Assembly (NCBI GenBank): GCA_011109175.1
Contig: RDEW01000019.1
Location: 248,413 to 312,412 of the forward strand
Length of the DNA: 64,000 nucleotides
Direction of reading: 5' to 3'
Source: Dicyema japonicum
Lineage: Eukaryota; Dicyemida; Rhombozoa; Dicyemidae
Below are positions 33,708 through 46,639 of this stretch, in pieces (the first letter of the stretch is position 1; every line of letters starts with the position of its first letter). A model generated the notes under the pieces. The model made no database searches. It saw nothing but the letters and a program-made list of their open reading frames with translations, and was not told where the DNA came from. The translations under genes were made by a program, and so were the position numbers.

Positions 33708-35723
33708 TCTATGGGTTATTGAGCTCAGGTCCTCATAATAGAGAAGAGTTTTAAGTCATGAAGCTATTCTGAAAAAGTGTGTGAGCTTAAAGGTGACAGT
33801 AAGTCTTACAAGAGCAGTAATAGAGGTTCTGCTGCTGGAACAGACGCGAAAACCAAATTATGTTGGCTTCAGTTACGATGTCAATTTCGTTTGGAAACAT
33901 CAATATTGTTAATGCTTTCTCGGGTATGGGATCAGTCGGAAGGACTAGTATACCCAAGAAGATTTGGAAAATTTAAAGATACTTGAAACTACTAAACCAT
34001 TTGGGGTCGTGGACACTTGATAAAATAACAGTTTTCTTTTTCAGCTGTTATTCAAAAGAATGTTCCAATATGGATAGAAATAGAGGGGCTGATTGGTCAA
34101 ATTTACTTATTCTACCGTTAAACGTTTCCAAAGACAAGGAATAAGGTTTCCACTCGTTATGGAAAAACAAAATCTCTTGTTAAACTGGGACTTAACATTG
34201 GTTTTACAAAGAGTGCTTTAGAAAACCTAAGATTCAGTATTTTCGATGCCAAGGATTTGGAGGAAGTTGAATGATTTGCTCGGAATTTTGCAAAAAAAGT
34301 GCCTAATATATTCTGGCTCTCATGGAAGGTCAGAGTCAAAGTTCCGGGAAATAACCCAAAGTTCTGTGTGAATTGTGGACCTGGAGATCACATAGCTGAC
34401 TATGGAGGCAGTAAAAAGCAATAGAAGCAAAAAACTTCGAATCAGTAGTCTGAGTTGCTCGACTATAGTGAGCAGAAGCTTCCAAATGTGATACCTCTTT
34501 TGATAAGAGTGATGACTGCCTCTACGACCAGTTGGTCGGTCTCGTCGGATGGTGTTATCATGGGAAAGTTGGGCTGGGTGAAGAAAAAGAGTGTTCGTTT
34601 TTTGTAGGAAGCCTGGGTCAAGTGTATGATGGTTTGCTCGGAACCCATATTAAAGGCAAACATCGGATGCCATATCGAATACAATCGAGGACCATCCTTT
34701 CGAGAATTCTCGAAATACGCATAGGATTGATATTGATCTGTAAGATGATGGTTCCTCTGCGGGATTGCCAGCCTTCCTAGTTGGTTTATGTAAGATCTCT
34801 TCCAAACTTACGTATTATCGACGTATTCTCAGTTCTATAGTGGATATGGAATCCGGTCCTCTGGAGTTCCGTGTCATAGATATTGTTCGACGAACATTTC
34901 CTCCAGAGAATGCGGTCGTCTATGGGAGTGTCCGCTTTAATGTAAATGATTTGTGAGAAGGTAGTCAGATCCCTAAAAAAGGAACAGACCGCGTTACGAG
35001 AACACAAGAATTCCAGTTGATTCTATTCCAATAAATATTAATTTTGTGGTTGAGTCTCTTGAATGGAATGACCCTTGTCTGTAGCCATTTCCTGTTATGA
35101 AGTGAATCTTGTGATGAGAGAATGCAAATACCAAGACGAATGTTTGAATGTCGTTAATCGATGGGAATGTCATCAATAGTTAATCGACATCTGAAATACC
35201 TAAGAGTCCCCCTGAAAGGATTTTTCAATGGCAGAGGAAGAAACTGCGTCGAAGTCAGCTAACGTTGAACCACTGTTATGGTCTTCAAGATTGTATGAAA
35301 GTGAAAGCAAATTCGTTGAGTTTTTAGGTGGATCAAAAAGATGTCACCCAAAGTGTCATCGTGGTGGTAACATTAGGCGGTTATTACATCACATTTATAA
35401 TTAATGTCTCATATTGATTGACCAACCAGTCACACTTTAATTAGTATTTGAGTTTACAAGACATCTTGAGACATCTTTATAACATAATGTATAACATTCC
35501 ACAGAAAAACACATAGTTTTGGATTTAAGGGAGTGTCTGATACACCAAAACCAAATTTTACCAAAAATTGTAAGATCTTAAGGTATGCTTTGAGGAACAA
35601 AGGAATATAAGATTTTATATAAATCCACAAAATTCGAAGACCTCACCTAAATAAATATTAATAATAATTTAAAAAATAATTAAAGTTTAATATTAAAATA
35701 ATATAAATACATTCAAATTGACG
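33708..35723. other. Intergenic with gag-like zinc-knuckle remnant
   Basis: Around 34290-34420 the plus strand reads KVPNIFWLSWKVRVKVPG and FCVNCGPGDHIADYGG. The C-x2-C-x4-H spacing is that of a retroelement zinc knuckle that has lost its last Cys, so this is probably an ORF1 or gag relic. The rest (34500-35000) has short frames on both strands without a family match. Confidence 0.4.
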
Positions 35724-36469
<746 letters not shown>

Positions 36470-36839
36470 ATTTATTTTTTAATTTAATTATTCCTTAATT
36501 AAATGTTTAATTGCTCGGAACGTTGAGGTGGTGGCATTCCAATCTACTTGGTTGCATTGCAGGATGAAAGCCCTCGTATCTATTGTATGCATGGAATCGA
36601 CAGTTCTATGCAAATTAATTCCTAATCAATTTATAGTGTCAACCAGTATTTTGAGGCGAATGTGGCATTTTATTCGAATATTGAATTGTTTTAAATTCAA
36701 TTTAGTCGATAATCAGATAATTGGATTTAAAATTTATAAGATAATCTTTATTTCCTTTACTTAAGATAATACTCTAATATATTTTATTCCTTGAGTAATT
36801 CGGGTGTCGTTTACAGACTTGACAGTCGGAAATTGATTA
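36470..36839. other. 3' flank of Rab gene, no gene
   Basis: AT-rich, no supported frame. A 78-codon plus-strand frame at 36528 has no features. Confidence 0.4.
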
Positions 36840-37067
36840 TTACTCATTGCCATAGGAATAGACGGTAATGTCATTAAAACAAACGATGTCATCCCGTGGA
36901 AAGGTCATTTTTGAACCTGTCGTCGTCAAAACATCAGGGGTCATTGGAAGCAGAATACTAGCTTTGCTGAACCCCATTGGATCGCGAGGAGAAAAAGTAG
37001 AGTAGATGGCTTGTTGGGTGGATTTCCCTACAAATCGTGTGGGGAGAAATTCATAGAGAGCAGTCAC
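36840..37067 (-). CDS. Unassigned open frame, possible terminal exon
   Basis: A 75-codon minus-strand frame with ordinary protein composition (TALYEFLPTRFVGKSTQQ, ending TVYSYGNE-stop). I do not recognise a family. It overlaps nothing except the left flank of a plus-strand exon-like segment at 37076, so only one of the two may be real. Confidence 0.25.
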   Translation of the reverse strand: MTALYEFLPTRFVGKSTQQAIYSTFSPRDPMGFSKASILLPMTPDVLTTTGSKMTFPRDDIVCFNDITVYSYGNE

Positions 37068-37075
37068 ACTTATTT

Positions 37076-37312
37076 GCAGGATATGTCTAGCTAGTTTAGT
37101 GCTAGCAGAAGAACCCTATTTCACCATAGAAGAGGAAAGATCCGAATGGAAATCACTAGTTTGTCATTTGTATCGAAATGAGATGGAATTTTTAACCTCA
37201 GCACTCCATAACCAGGCTCATCTTGAAATGAATAAAATGGAGGATCTCTGCAATAAACACTACTTCCACATTAAAAGAAGTGTTATCCGCAGAGTAACTA
37301 ATTCCTGTGAAT
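37076..37312 (+). CDS. Possible internal exon
   Basis: An open stretch (frame of EEPYFTIEEERSEWKSLV and LTSALHNQAHLEMNKMEDL) starts right after a good acceptor (CTTATTTGCAG) and ends in a textbook donor (GAATCT then GTAAGT). No flanking exons could be joined, and an R-B LINE lies in the supposed downstream intron at 37390. The charged, possibly helical sequence matches no family known to me. Confidence 0.3.
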
Positions 37313-37389
37313 CTGTAAGTTTTCTATTTTTTAATAGTTTGTTTTTTGGTAATATTTTAATAGATAAAAAATTTTTTTAATGATAATTA

Positions 37390-37810
37390 TTTAACAAAGT
37401 AACAAATGTTAGTTGAGGAAGCCGGCTGCGTGGATCGCGAAGGAGTTCCATCGGAGTATGGATATTCCAATCTTTTGGCTCAGCCATAACCCGTATCGTT
37501 GATCTTTTTACTTTCTGGCAAGTATTCCTCCGAGTCGCGCAAGAACTCAGCCGTAATTGGACCAACGGCTCCCGATGACTCTGCCGCAACAGGAATAAAT
37601 CGGTACCGGTCCCCGAGGCAAGAGTATTTCTTATTTTAGGTTTTCCGCGGTTGAAGCAGCTGCTCCAGGTGTCTGAACCGATTTGAAAAGATTCGTGCTT
37701 GAATATGTGTCACAAGCTGCGTCCCAGACCAAAGATCTGTAAGGAAAGGAAAATGGTCATCCAGTCAGATCTCTTTCCATCTCGATCGAGACACACTGGT
37801 TCAAACGATT
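37390..37810 (-). mobile_element. R-B LINE 3' end
   Basis: Reverse-complement matches 11030-11440 and 2460-2870: AGACCACGACGC-type RLE text decays to GGTCTGGGACGCAGCTTG, with GGCTGAGCCAAAAGATTGG, ATCCACGCAGCCGGCTTCC and the TAACATTTGTT tail. It is 5'-truncated. Confidence 0.7.
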
Positions 37811-37989
37811 CAATCAAACTATCACATATTCTGTAAAAAAATATGGCAAAAAAACGCTGAATTTGAGACGTATAGAGGCATTCCTGGTTTTAACATTGTT
37901 GCACCAAATGATGGTTGGTTTCATTTTTTATAATTTGACATAGATTTGGAGACAGTAAATACTGATGTCGTTTTTTATATGAGTCGCTA

Positions 37990-38780
37990 GACCAGTGGTT
38001 CCCAACCTGGGGTTCCGAAATTTATTATAAATTATTTAATAATATTTTTTAATTATTAAAATATATTAAATATCCACCTTATCTTGTTTCTGTTTTGGTT
38101 TAGTTAGTTAATCAGTCAAATAAATAAGATTTTTACTGAGAAGCAATGATTGCTTAAGAGATTCAAAAAATATTGAATGCATCCACAATTATTTTAACTA
38201 AACATGTGAGTTACCTTGTGGAGAGGCAAACAATTGCCGAAAATTTTATAAAGCCATGTTCAAAAAAAGATCATCGAGTGTATTTATGGCGAACAAATTT
38301 TGATGGTCATCCGTAAATAAAAATAACATTACATGCTTTGCCGTTCTGCAGAGTATCTACGAATCAATATGCGCAATGGATGATAAATTACTCTAAGACA
38401 TCAAAGATCATTTGGTAATTTTGGATGATAACATTGCGAAATATTTCCGGATAAATTTGATGATGATTGGCCACAAAATGCATTTCAGGTTAAATAATAC
38501 CAGCAAATCTAACATCAGTTGAATATGAAAATCTTATCGCTTTGACATCAGAATCAACGATTTATAAAATGAATCCCCTTTTAATTTTTTGAGAGCATAC
38601 ATTTCAAAATATCCTGATATGTAGTACACTATTACCTTTTCCTTGCGACTTACTTATGCGAGTCGGGGTTTTCAATATATACATCTGCCAAATCTTCCTT
38701 GACTTGAGGATACAGCTGTCAGCAATAACAACAATAACTTGAATTTTTGAATTGGTGGACCACATAAAGCCACGCTACTA
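37990..38780 (+). mobile_element. hAT element relic with 5' terminal repeat
   Basis: The left end CAGTGGTTCCCAACCTGGGG (37995 on) is a canonical hAT terminal inverted repeat. Inside, broken frames give FLRAYISKYPDM and LLPFPCDLLMRVGVF followed by NIYICQIFLDL. These match the C-terminal hAT dimerisation block (LPF-T-YLCE-GFS-L--IK). The N-terminal and catalytic core regions are not readable. Confidence 0.65.
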
Positions 38781-38789
38781 TAATACCTT

Positions 38790-39300
38790 AAGGTGTAGAG
38801 GTTAGAATGTAAAATATATTTTTAGCTTCGTTTGTCAACTAAAAAAATTATTCCATCAAATATGGTCAAAAAAATATAATTAATTTTTACTCAAAAATTA
38901 TCTTATTTCAGTAATTAATCGTGATATTGATTGACATGATTTTGACACATGATTTGTTGCTCGTTGTGCATGGTTGCTCACAGTGCGCGCGACATATTTT
39001 TTTCTTCACTGAGATAATTTTTTTTTTATCGAGACAATTATTATCTAAGAAATTGAAAACGTACAATATTAATTTGTATTTTAATAAAAATTTTTTATTA
39101 ATTTTTTTTAATTTGACATAAAGTCGGTGAAAGTTTTAAATTTTAAAGTTTGTTTTTAGGTCAAAATTTTGAATTTATTCAATCAAAAAATCTTCCTAGT
39201 GGTGACTAGTGTCTAGTGTATTGATAAGCCTCTCGTGACCGTGCATTTCTTGCACATGTGCTTTGTGAGTCAATTCTTTTTATGGAAGAATGTCATGAAG
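38790..39300. other. AT-rich intergenic
   Basis: Very AT-rich with homopolymer T runs. No supported feature. Confidence 0.5.
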
Positions 39301-39309
39301 ATCGAAGCT

Positions 39310-39520
39310 AGCCAGAAAAGAACATTTAAAGCTACGGAGTGGTGAGTTTCCGGAAAAAAACTCTTCTCCTATTTTTCTGGAAGTTTTAATTTGTAACAAC
39401 CGAAAAGCGTGCCTGTGAACCTATAAACATCCGATTCTATGCCCAATACGTGTTCGCGTGGGCAAGGGAGGAACATCGGGCCAAACAAAGATTGTGACAT
39501 TTTGTCGAACCTTCATGTGA
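39310..39520 (+). mobile_element. Degenerate J-LINE 3' end
   Basis: Starts with GCTACGGAGTGGTG, like the CACGGAGCGGTGGATT head at 53154. After divergent sequence it recovers the block GGCAAGGGAGGAACATCGGG (frame AREEHR), equivalent to the TREEHRERMR core. No intact stop motif. Confidence 0.4.
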
Positions 39521-40980
39521 ACGTGCATTTAAGAGAGTGCTTTGCCCTGACACATAATGTTGTCAACCTTTGTATGTAGGAACCAACATGTTCATCTCCC
39601 TTCCAGGTAGTCTGCTATCCAATTGAGGTAAGATGGAGCCACCTCACCACCGAAAAGTCTCAGTTCACCTCCAAGAAATAGCTAATGAAATGGCAACAGA
39701 ATCCTGCCTATTCTTCTCATCAAATAATGATGGACCGAATAGTGTTCTAGTCGTAACTCCCCCACTTCCAGGTGACTTACATACGATGTCTTTGTTTCTG
39801 TTTCCGAATTATAATTATTTCCATTGGCGTAATCAGTGGAATGGACGTTGTTCAGCATCTCCTAGTAAAGGTGGCTCAGATTATTAAATTTCCCAACAAC
39901 CTGGACCTTGAAAAAACTAGCAATGCCAAAGAACTAGCTCATGTAGACTCTGACTAGCTTGTCACCTGTACGGGTACTTGTTGGATTAAGTCCAGCCTCT
40001 ATATTGCTGAAACTATACAGAACTAAAAGACTTGACTGGTCTCCTAAGGATCTACGACTGTAGTCTCTTTTGTGAATTTTTTAGCCAAGCAGAGACGAGG
40101 GAGTATACCTTGTATCTTCTGTAGACATCTCGAAAATTTTGTATTACTGATTTATATTGTAGATTTTTTAATTTTATGTTTTTGGCACCCGTCTTCGCAC
40201 TTTCCAAGGGCCCTTGTACTTGCAATAGAGTCTCAGCTTCCTTGGCTAGTAACATCGATCGGGAATTCCATCTCTGTTTCCCCCCACAACATACAAGCTC
40301 TGTCGAACTCTGCGCCCAAGATAAGTCCAGTTGTGTAGGATTTCTTAGACCAAGCGACAGCCCAATTCCACCGGTCTCACAGACAGCATATTGTCCACCC
40401 CAGTTTATCAAACTTGACGTTTAGTATTGACTTCGCTTAAGATTTCGTGTTCATAGACTAAGGCTGACTACGTCCCTACGATAGTTGTATCTTCCGGCAA
40501 CGTTAGCTGTTAGTGGTTCGAATGTGGAGGATGCTGCTTTCTTTACAGTAAATCCAAGACGGCTCGACACAGTTTCGCGAGTGTTTCGCCACAAGACACC
40601 CTCCCTTACATTAGCAAGGACTTCCTCTTCCATCAGTTTTCGGTTCAACCTCTCCTTTGTGCTTAGAGTTTCCGGAAACAATTATTCCCGCGGAGATACT
40701 GGCTCAGCCTCGAATTCCGAGGTTTGTTGTGCTAGCGTTGTCTTTTTAAGAACAATATATAAGAAATTGGCCATAAAGAGGAATAAGAGACTTTTATTGT
40801 GCCACTGATATCGACATTGGAATGATCGACGAAGGATGTGCTATTGAAGGAAGCTGTTTGCTTGAAAGTCGAATGATCAAATTGAAAAAAGGAAACTCCA
40901 AAACTATTTACTGCAAAGGAACTTTTAACTATAATATTTAATTTTTTATAATTAGTGTATCATTTAAATTTGTAAATTAC
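39521..40980. other. Unassigned region with short open frames
   Basis: Open frames without family assignment: 39633-39887 plus (MEPPHHRKVSVHLQEIANEM, a start-like context), 40052-40411 minus (119 codons) and 40451-40681 minus (76 codons, RLGFTVKKAASSTFEPLTAN). The minus-strand pair could be parts of one unrecognised gene, but I could not find introns joining them in frame. Confidence 0.3.
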
Positions 40981-40984
40981 TTTA

Positions 40985-41215
40985 TCGCCATGTGGTGCCA
41001 TATGGTGCTATGTCGATAATTGGTTGAAAATTTCTCAGCTAAGCTCTGATGGGGCCATTGATCCACCTTACAGAGGAGACGCCCAATGCTTGGCCGGAAT
41101 TCAAAAGATCCAATTATTCTTTCCACCGGGAGACAATTTCGTTCCCTGTCGACGAGTTCTGGAATTGACAACAGCTCCCCAAACTCCTCTATCACTGTTC
41201 TTGATTGAAGGTTCT
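40985..41215 (+). repeat. SINE-B copy
   Basis: Begins GCCATGTGGTGCCATATGGT with an A-box-like GATAATTGGTTG. Then come ATTGATCCACCTTACAGAGG, GACGCCCAATGCTTGGCCGG and TCAAAAGATCCAATTATTC. The inner part aligns with 55330-55430. Confidence 0.6.
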
Positions 41216-42819
41216 GCTGGAACGCGTCAATATCAAGGAATGATCAATTTGCTTCCATTAAAAGTAGTAATCTTATTTTACATTATTTCAAAAAAAAAAT
41301 TTATTACATAACAAAACAATCAAAGTAATCCAGCTGAGGTAATTAATTGGCTGTTTCCCTGACAACTGCCAGATAAATCAGCCACTCGGTTTGAACACGT
41401 TCGTTAATGACTGTTAAAAAAGTTGCAGAAATGATAGTTAAGATTCAACAGATCTCTCTAATGCTGTAATAAAGTGTTGATCCATTTTATTATGTAAATA
41501 GTAAAAAACGCGGTTATGGTCCATTTTGCTTGAAAAAACAAAACGATAGAGGAACCGATAACACAGTCATGAGGATGCAAAAACCAGTTCCTTGATACTC
41601 TTCAAACTCGGAGTTGAATGCTCTTATTGCCCAAGCTTCAAATATTTTAAATGGTACAACTCGAAAGATATTAAAATTTTCTGTAATTGTTCGTCGTTCC
41701 TCGGGGACTCTCGTCAGAAGAACGAGTCCTTTTCTTTGTCTTTCTTCGACCTATAAGATGTGAGACTCCTAGCAAGAAAGAAAACATCCCACACTTGCCC
41801 CCTACAACCGTTGACATACGATCAGTTATTTCATCTTTTCCAGGGTGCAACAATGTTCTCACTGACCTTATTAACCAGCAATGGTTTCCGGTTGGCAGAT
41901 CGGTTGGTGAGTGTTTTTTTCTTCAAGCTCAAAAATAACCAAGGCTAGAGACTTCAAATGTCACTTCAACGTCATTTTCCTTAACATATTATTGCGTGGC
42001 CTGAAACACTGATATGCCTAATGGAGGTGAAAAGAGGAATCCCTCAGGGGTCGTCATTCTCCAGTCGCTTGTTGCGAATGTAAGGACTGGATTACATCCT
42101 CAAAAAACCAGATAATATCTCACCTAGAAGACAAGAGCAGCTATCAGGTTTTCGCTAAAGAGAGATGAGTAAGGAGCTCAATGCCGAAGAAAATGGCTTA
42201 ATAGCGCAAAAACGGTGATACAGGACAAATGGCCTTTTTTATAAAGAAGAGTCGCGTCAAAAACTATAAAACTTCAGAATCCGTAAATAGGTGGAGGTGG
42301 ATACCGGTGAAGAGTCCAAGTCATACGGTAGGAATTTTGGCAACTAACTCACCTCCCTCAACTAATCCCTTTGTTAATCCCTTAATACAAAATGCCTACC
42401 TTCCAAAGTTGTTATCAGAGCTGTTTGTATCCTCTTGAGCTTATCCCAACTCAGCTAGGGATTGGGATTCCGTGTGGATGAGATGTCGCCATAACTAACT
42501 CAATTAAAGACCATCCCCAGTCAGGACCGCAGCTATATAACTGTTAATTTGAATAACAACTTTATCTACAACGATACTTAAGAAAGTGTGTCCCTTGATC
42601 CACCACAGTCGAGTCTTCTCGTGGGACCTACCCTAGGGGAATAATAAGGATCTCACCAAAATCGAAAACTCGTGAAATAAAATAATAATTTTCAGTTTTT
42701 AGATAATAAAATGTCTCATTGATGAATCAGAGTCTAATTAAAACATGGAGAGTTCACTGATACGTCGTTCATAGTGGAGTCCTTTAGTGTCCAGTACATT
42801 TCACACTATAACCAAGTTC
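41216..42819. other. LINE debris around an RT motif
   Basis: At about 42022-42065 the plus-strand frame reads MEVKRGIPQGSSFSSRLL, the R-G-x-PQG-S-x-SP-LL block of a non-LTR reverse transcriptase. Flanking frames (41687-41938, 42229-42438) are open but unassigned. Probably a decayed LINE of uncertain family. Confidence 0.4.
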
Positions 42820-43330
42820 CGTTCTTGACCACCATTAGATCAGGCATGTCAAAGTCAAAAAGCTCCAGGACCGCATATGATAATTTGAATATACAAGCGG
42901 CCCACACTAACAATCTGAAACACCGTAATCTTATTGAAGTGTAATCATTTGCAAGCCTACTAACGGCTATTACGAAAACGCTCCAAAACGACAAATATAA
43001 AAACTGTAATCATTTTTTAAAGATTTCCCATGGTCCTTTTTGAAAACTTTTCAGGAAGGTATTTTCACTAAAAGGATTTTGCTCTGATAAAGAATCAGAC
43101 TGCATTTCTAATAGTTCCATCACGCCGAATGCTTCGCCAAACACGTGGATGCACACATCTTGTAGGACAGTTGTTGTTTTGGAAACGTATGTAAGAGCGA
43201 GCTTAAAGTTTTGCATATGAACGTCTTCTGACCATGTAGAACGCTCATAACCCCGACCTTTCAATTTGACGCCATTGACAGAAATCCAAACCTTTTCTAT
43301 GCTGGTCTCAATTTAATGCGGATTTTTTCT
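42820..43330 (-). mobile_element. hAT-like relic (GTF2IRD2/EPM2AIP1 type)
   Basis: Minus-strand frames give NGVKLKGRGYER, TVLQDVCIHVFGEAFG and MELLEMQSDSLSEQNPFSE. The last resembles the 'LELIELQ-D-SLK-KF' block near the C-terminus of EPM2AIP1/GTF2IRD2-like hAT proteins. The terminal block is shared with 8300-8520 and the NGVKL block with 12737-12760. Confidence 0.5.
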
Positions 43331-44159
43331 GTTCGGTACTAGTCCTGGGGTATAATCAGTCAATCTTCTATTTGAAGTGAAAAGCGTTTTAGCTAATTTT
43401 TCTGTACACGTGGTCATTGTTTTCAGTCATTCCATTCAGCCGGTCAAGCACATGTAGCAAGCTGTCAAAAAAATTTTTTGATACAAGGAAGATAACGTCT
43501 TGAAAGGGTTAATGAATTCGACTAGGAATTGATCGGTGGATACTCTCACAATAATGATCGAGATCAGCTTGAGGAACCATTTGATTTTGTAAACATCATG
43601 CTTTGTCAGTGTGACTGGATGCAAAAAACTGAAAGTGAATGTTGCAGAAAAGATAAACATAGATTTGTGCAAAAAAGCATAACTACTAGCAGAATCAAAA
43701 TATGACTCATTAGATTGTATGCACTTGAGGATCACAAGATTGAAAAAGTGAACAACATTTTTAGAGTTATTCAAACAAAGCATGTTAGTAAGAGAAGAAA
43801 TACTAAAGGCTCCTCGAGAAGTTTACTTTTCATATGACTGTAATGGAGACATCTGGAGCGATAAGTAGGATAAATTGTAACTCCGCCCAATGCCGCACCA
43901 ATTTCGACTAAATCCTTTGCCGCACGCCTGCTTGTAAAGAGAAACGTGTTTGATACGCCTGATTTAGACCATTCAGTTTCAAGCCAAGTAGATCGGAATC
44001 CTATAAAATCAGTATTTTTGTAGACTACCAACTAAAAATAATTATGGCAAATAAGCGTAAATAAAAATATTTTCAAAAGAGCCTTAATTAAGTGTATCCA
44101 ATTTCCACTTCTACAAAAACAGAGTTCATCCGGAACTAGCATGAAAGGAGAAAGACGTC
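43331..44159. other. Probable upstream part of the hAT relic, no intact gene
   Basis: Minus-strand frames at 43436-43783 and 43771-44031 are open but not recognisable block by block. They lie where the N-terminal half of the 42.8-kb hAT element would be. Confidence 0.3.
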
Positions 44160-44400
44160 CATTACTTGCATTTGTAAAAACCCCTCCAGTGGAGTGAGGG
44201 AAGGCAAATGATCATTTTTTCTTGCCGGCATGGAACTGGACGCCACATAGACAGTGGATCACATGACGCCACTCTAATAAGAGGGGAAATGGGAGAACAA
44301 ACAAAACACGCCGAAAACTTGAACCAATTAGCCACGTAGCACCACATGGGCCACGTGGCGATATATAGAAGAGAGTGACAGATGATTTCGTAGTGAAAGG
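44160..44400 (-). repeat. SINE-B copy, inverted
   Basis: Reverse-complement begins CGCCACGTGGCCCATGTGGT, then GCTACGTGGCTAATTGGTTC, carries the GTGATCCACTGTCTATGTGG block and ends at the CTCCACTGGAGGGG segment. It agrees with 15835-16020. Confidence 0.6.
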
Positions 44401-44479
44401 GGACATCCAATTGGATTCCATAAAATCCAAATTACCGTAGCTTTCAGCAGCATACGTAAAGACAATTGAGTTTGTAGTA

Positions 44480-44880
44480 TTAGTGCTACTTAGGTGGAGG
44501 TATATGACTCAGGGAGAGAACAGAACCCCCATGGAAACCCATTTGGAAGGTGCCTGAACCGTGAACTGCACGCCCTGATAGAAATTCAATGAAAAAATTT
44601 TGTTGGACAATAAAACACGTGAGATTCGATCATAGCCTTGGTAAGGTCAATTGATGCAAGTACCCTCCTTTCAGGGGGAGAGGAGTTATTGAAACAGTCG
44701 GAAATGTATTTGACAAGGGTTGTCAGTTGGGTGGATGTGGAATAGAATGGGGGAAGCCATGCTATCCATTGGCGAACAGGGTGTGATTTGAAATTTCTTT
44801 CAAGAAGATTCTCTTCAAAATTTTGAAAACACAGACAGAAGGGAGATGGGCCTAAACAAGATTTCGACCTTATATAACCA
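44480..44880 (-). mobile_element. Jockey/CR1-like LINE reverse transcriptase fragment
   Basis: Minus-strand frames read FLKEISNHTLFANGQHGF (with one shift), then PERRVLASIDLTKA and a FSL-PE block. This is the 'N--L---QHGF--G-ST' to 'D-TKAFD-V' region (RT domains 1-2a) of APE-type LINEs. Three frames are needed, so it is dead. Confidence 0.55.
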
Positions 44881-45240
44881 CTAATATAAGATTTTTATAT
44901 GCACTCTCATAGAATCATATGCACTCTCTGTATGCTTGTGGGATCACATGAACTCTCTTACAAGTATCTATAAGATGGTTGTCCCTGACCCGGAAAACTT
45001 ACGTGTAATGTTGGTAGTCTTGAGTGAAAGTCTTCTATCTTTATTATCAACAAATAAGGGAAGAGTTAGATTTTTAAGTTATTTTTTTAAATATAAAATT
45101 GTGTCAATTAATTCAGAGTACTAATTTCCTTACCGTTAACCGTCAACTGAAATAGAGTAGGTACCCGAGTAGGTAACAATAAAAAATAATGTAACAAACC
45201 ATTTGATTTACCAATATTGAAGCTGGTTAATTCAAATTGT
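44881..45240. other. AT-rich spacer, no supported gene
   Basis: Contains the repeated phrase ATATGCACTCTC (about 44898 and 44918). A 62-codon plus-strand frame is featureless. Confidence 0.4.
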
Positions 45241-45243
45241 TAG

Positions 45244-46504
45244 TCATACATGATTTTTAACAAATTTATGTTGTCTATAACTGTCGAGGTAGTCGTCGTC
45301 AAACTCATCAATAAGATTCATTGACTTGAGTCGAATCCAATTTTCAAGACATTCTAGAGAAGACGGGTTATGTTCTGCATGAAATTTGTTGGCGAAAATA
45401 GCTTTACTATTGACAGCATATTGTAAATCCTCCGGTCCCAAAATACATACACGTCGAAAGTAGAAATTATGGCATTTATTCGGATACCATTGTTTGTAGC
45501 GATTTCCTATCTCTGACCTAGACAGCAGAGGAAAGACGTGGGCTGAATATTAATATATATTACGTGACGGTGATCCTGGAACGTTCAAAACTCTGGAATT
45601 CAAATTCAGTGTAGGATAAAATGTTTCATCGGGACAATATGTGCCTTCCAACCATTTAAGTAATTCAGAGGAAGTTTCATTTTTCAATACAAAGTGGACA
45701 AATCCTCGGCAGAAGACACCATGTAAACCTGCCTTGTATAGTATAATTCCACGTCTAAACTTCTTGGCCTTATTTTTATATCTGCGTGACCTGAAAAAAT
45801 CCCAAATCAACATATACGATAAAAATGTAGGATTCTCCATCCAATTAGACCCATTGAGTGCTAATGTTACTCTGACAATTTCATTATTTGATTTCAATGG
45901 GAATTCCTCCCCGTTAGATTTATTATGTATTTCCAGTCAGCCGAACTTTCGTAGAGTAATTCCATGCATTTTATTTCTGCGAGCAATGTAGTGATTGTCC
46001 CCACGTGACCTCATATGTACTAATGACAATCACGTTTGGGAGACAACTCGTGAAACTTTTAATACTTTGTAGAAATTTTGAACCAGCTTTTCTGTCCACG
46101 TGGATACAGTAGTGGTTATTTGTTCGGTAAATTGTTCTGAGTAGTTGCTCTACCTGCTTCGAGTTTCTGTAAACAATCAAAAAGTAGGCCAGTGGATTAG
46201 CGCGCTCCTCTTGAGAGATTGGATATGAAAAATATCCACTTGATTTTGCGTGTTCAATGCAGTCGGTGACCAGAATATTATTCAAACGTGATTTGTCTTT
46301 TTCTTTCCTTAACTTTGAAATTACTTCTTGATTTCCTTTCAGTAGTAACTGACACGTCTTGTAGGTGATAATAAAAGGCACTTTCCTCTCAGTCATTTTG
46401 TAAGTCAAAAATATCAAAATAATAGTTATTAATAAAATCATAAACCTTTTATCTTTGATCAAAGAGATAAAAGATATAAACCTAATTTGTCGAATTTTCA
46501 TCAC
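45244..46504 (-). pseudogene. GT14 branching glycosyltransferase, two frameshifts
   Basis: From an ATG at 46504 the protein starts with a basic tail and a single membrane helix (FMILLITIILIFLTYKM), as in type II Golgi enzymes. The GT14 family (core-2/I-branching GlcNAc transferases) is recognised from LAYFLIVYRNSKQVEQLLR, YCIHVDRKAG, VTWGQS, IKCMELLYESSADWKYIINL, FVHFVLKN, LLKWLEGTYCPDE, VPGSP and RRVCILGPEDL. One intron of 21 nt (45543-45563) is needed near the end. Two single-base losses are required to keep the frame: one near 45981-45988 between WGQSL and AEIKCM, one near 45901-45905 between TGRN and PLKSN. Restored length would be about 413, normal for the family. It is either a young pseudogene or a gene with two sequence errors. 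Confidence 0.82.
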
Positions 46505-46639
46505 TCACCAATTTGATTTGCTTAATGTTTTTGCGAACAAAATCTATTTATTGAACTAATTAATTTGAATGATATAAGGTTAACCAGTTTATAATAAATT
46601 TAATTATTAAATTTTAAAACAATTATTAAAATTATATTT

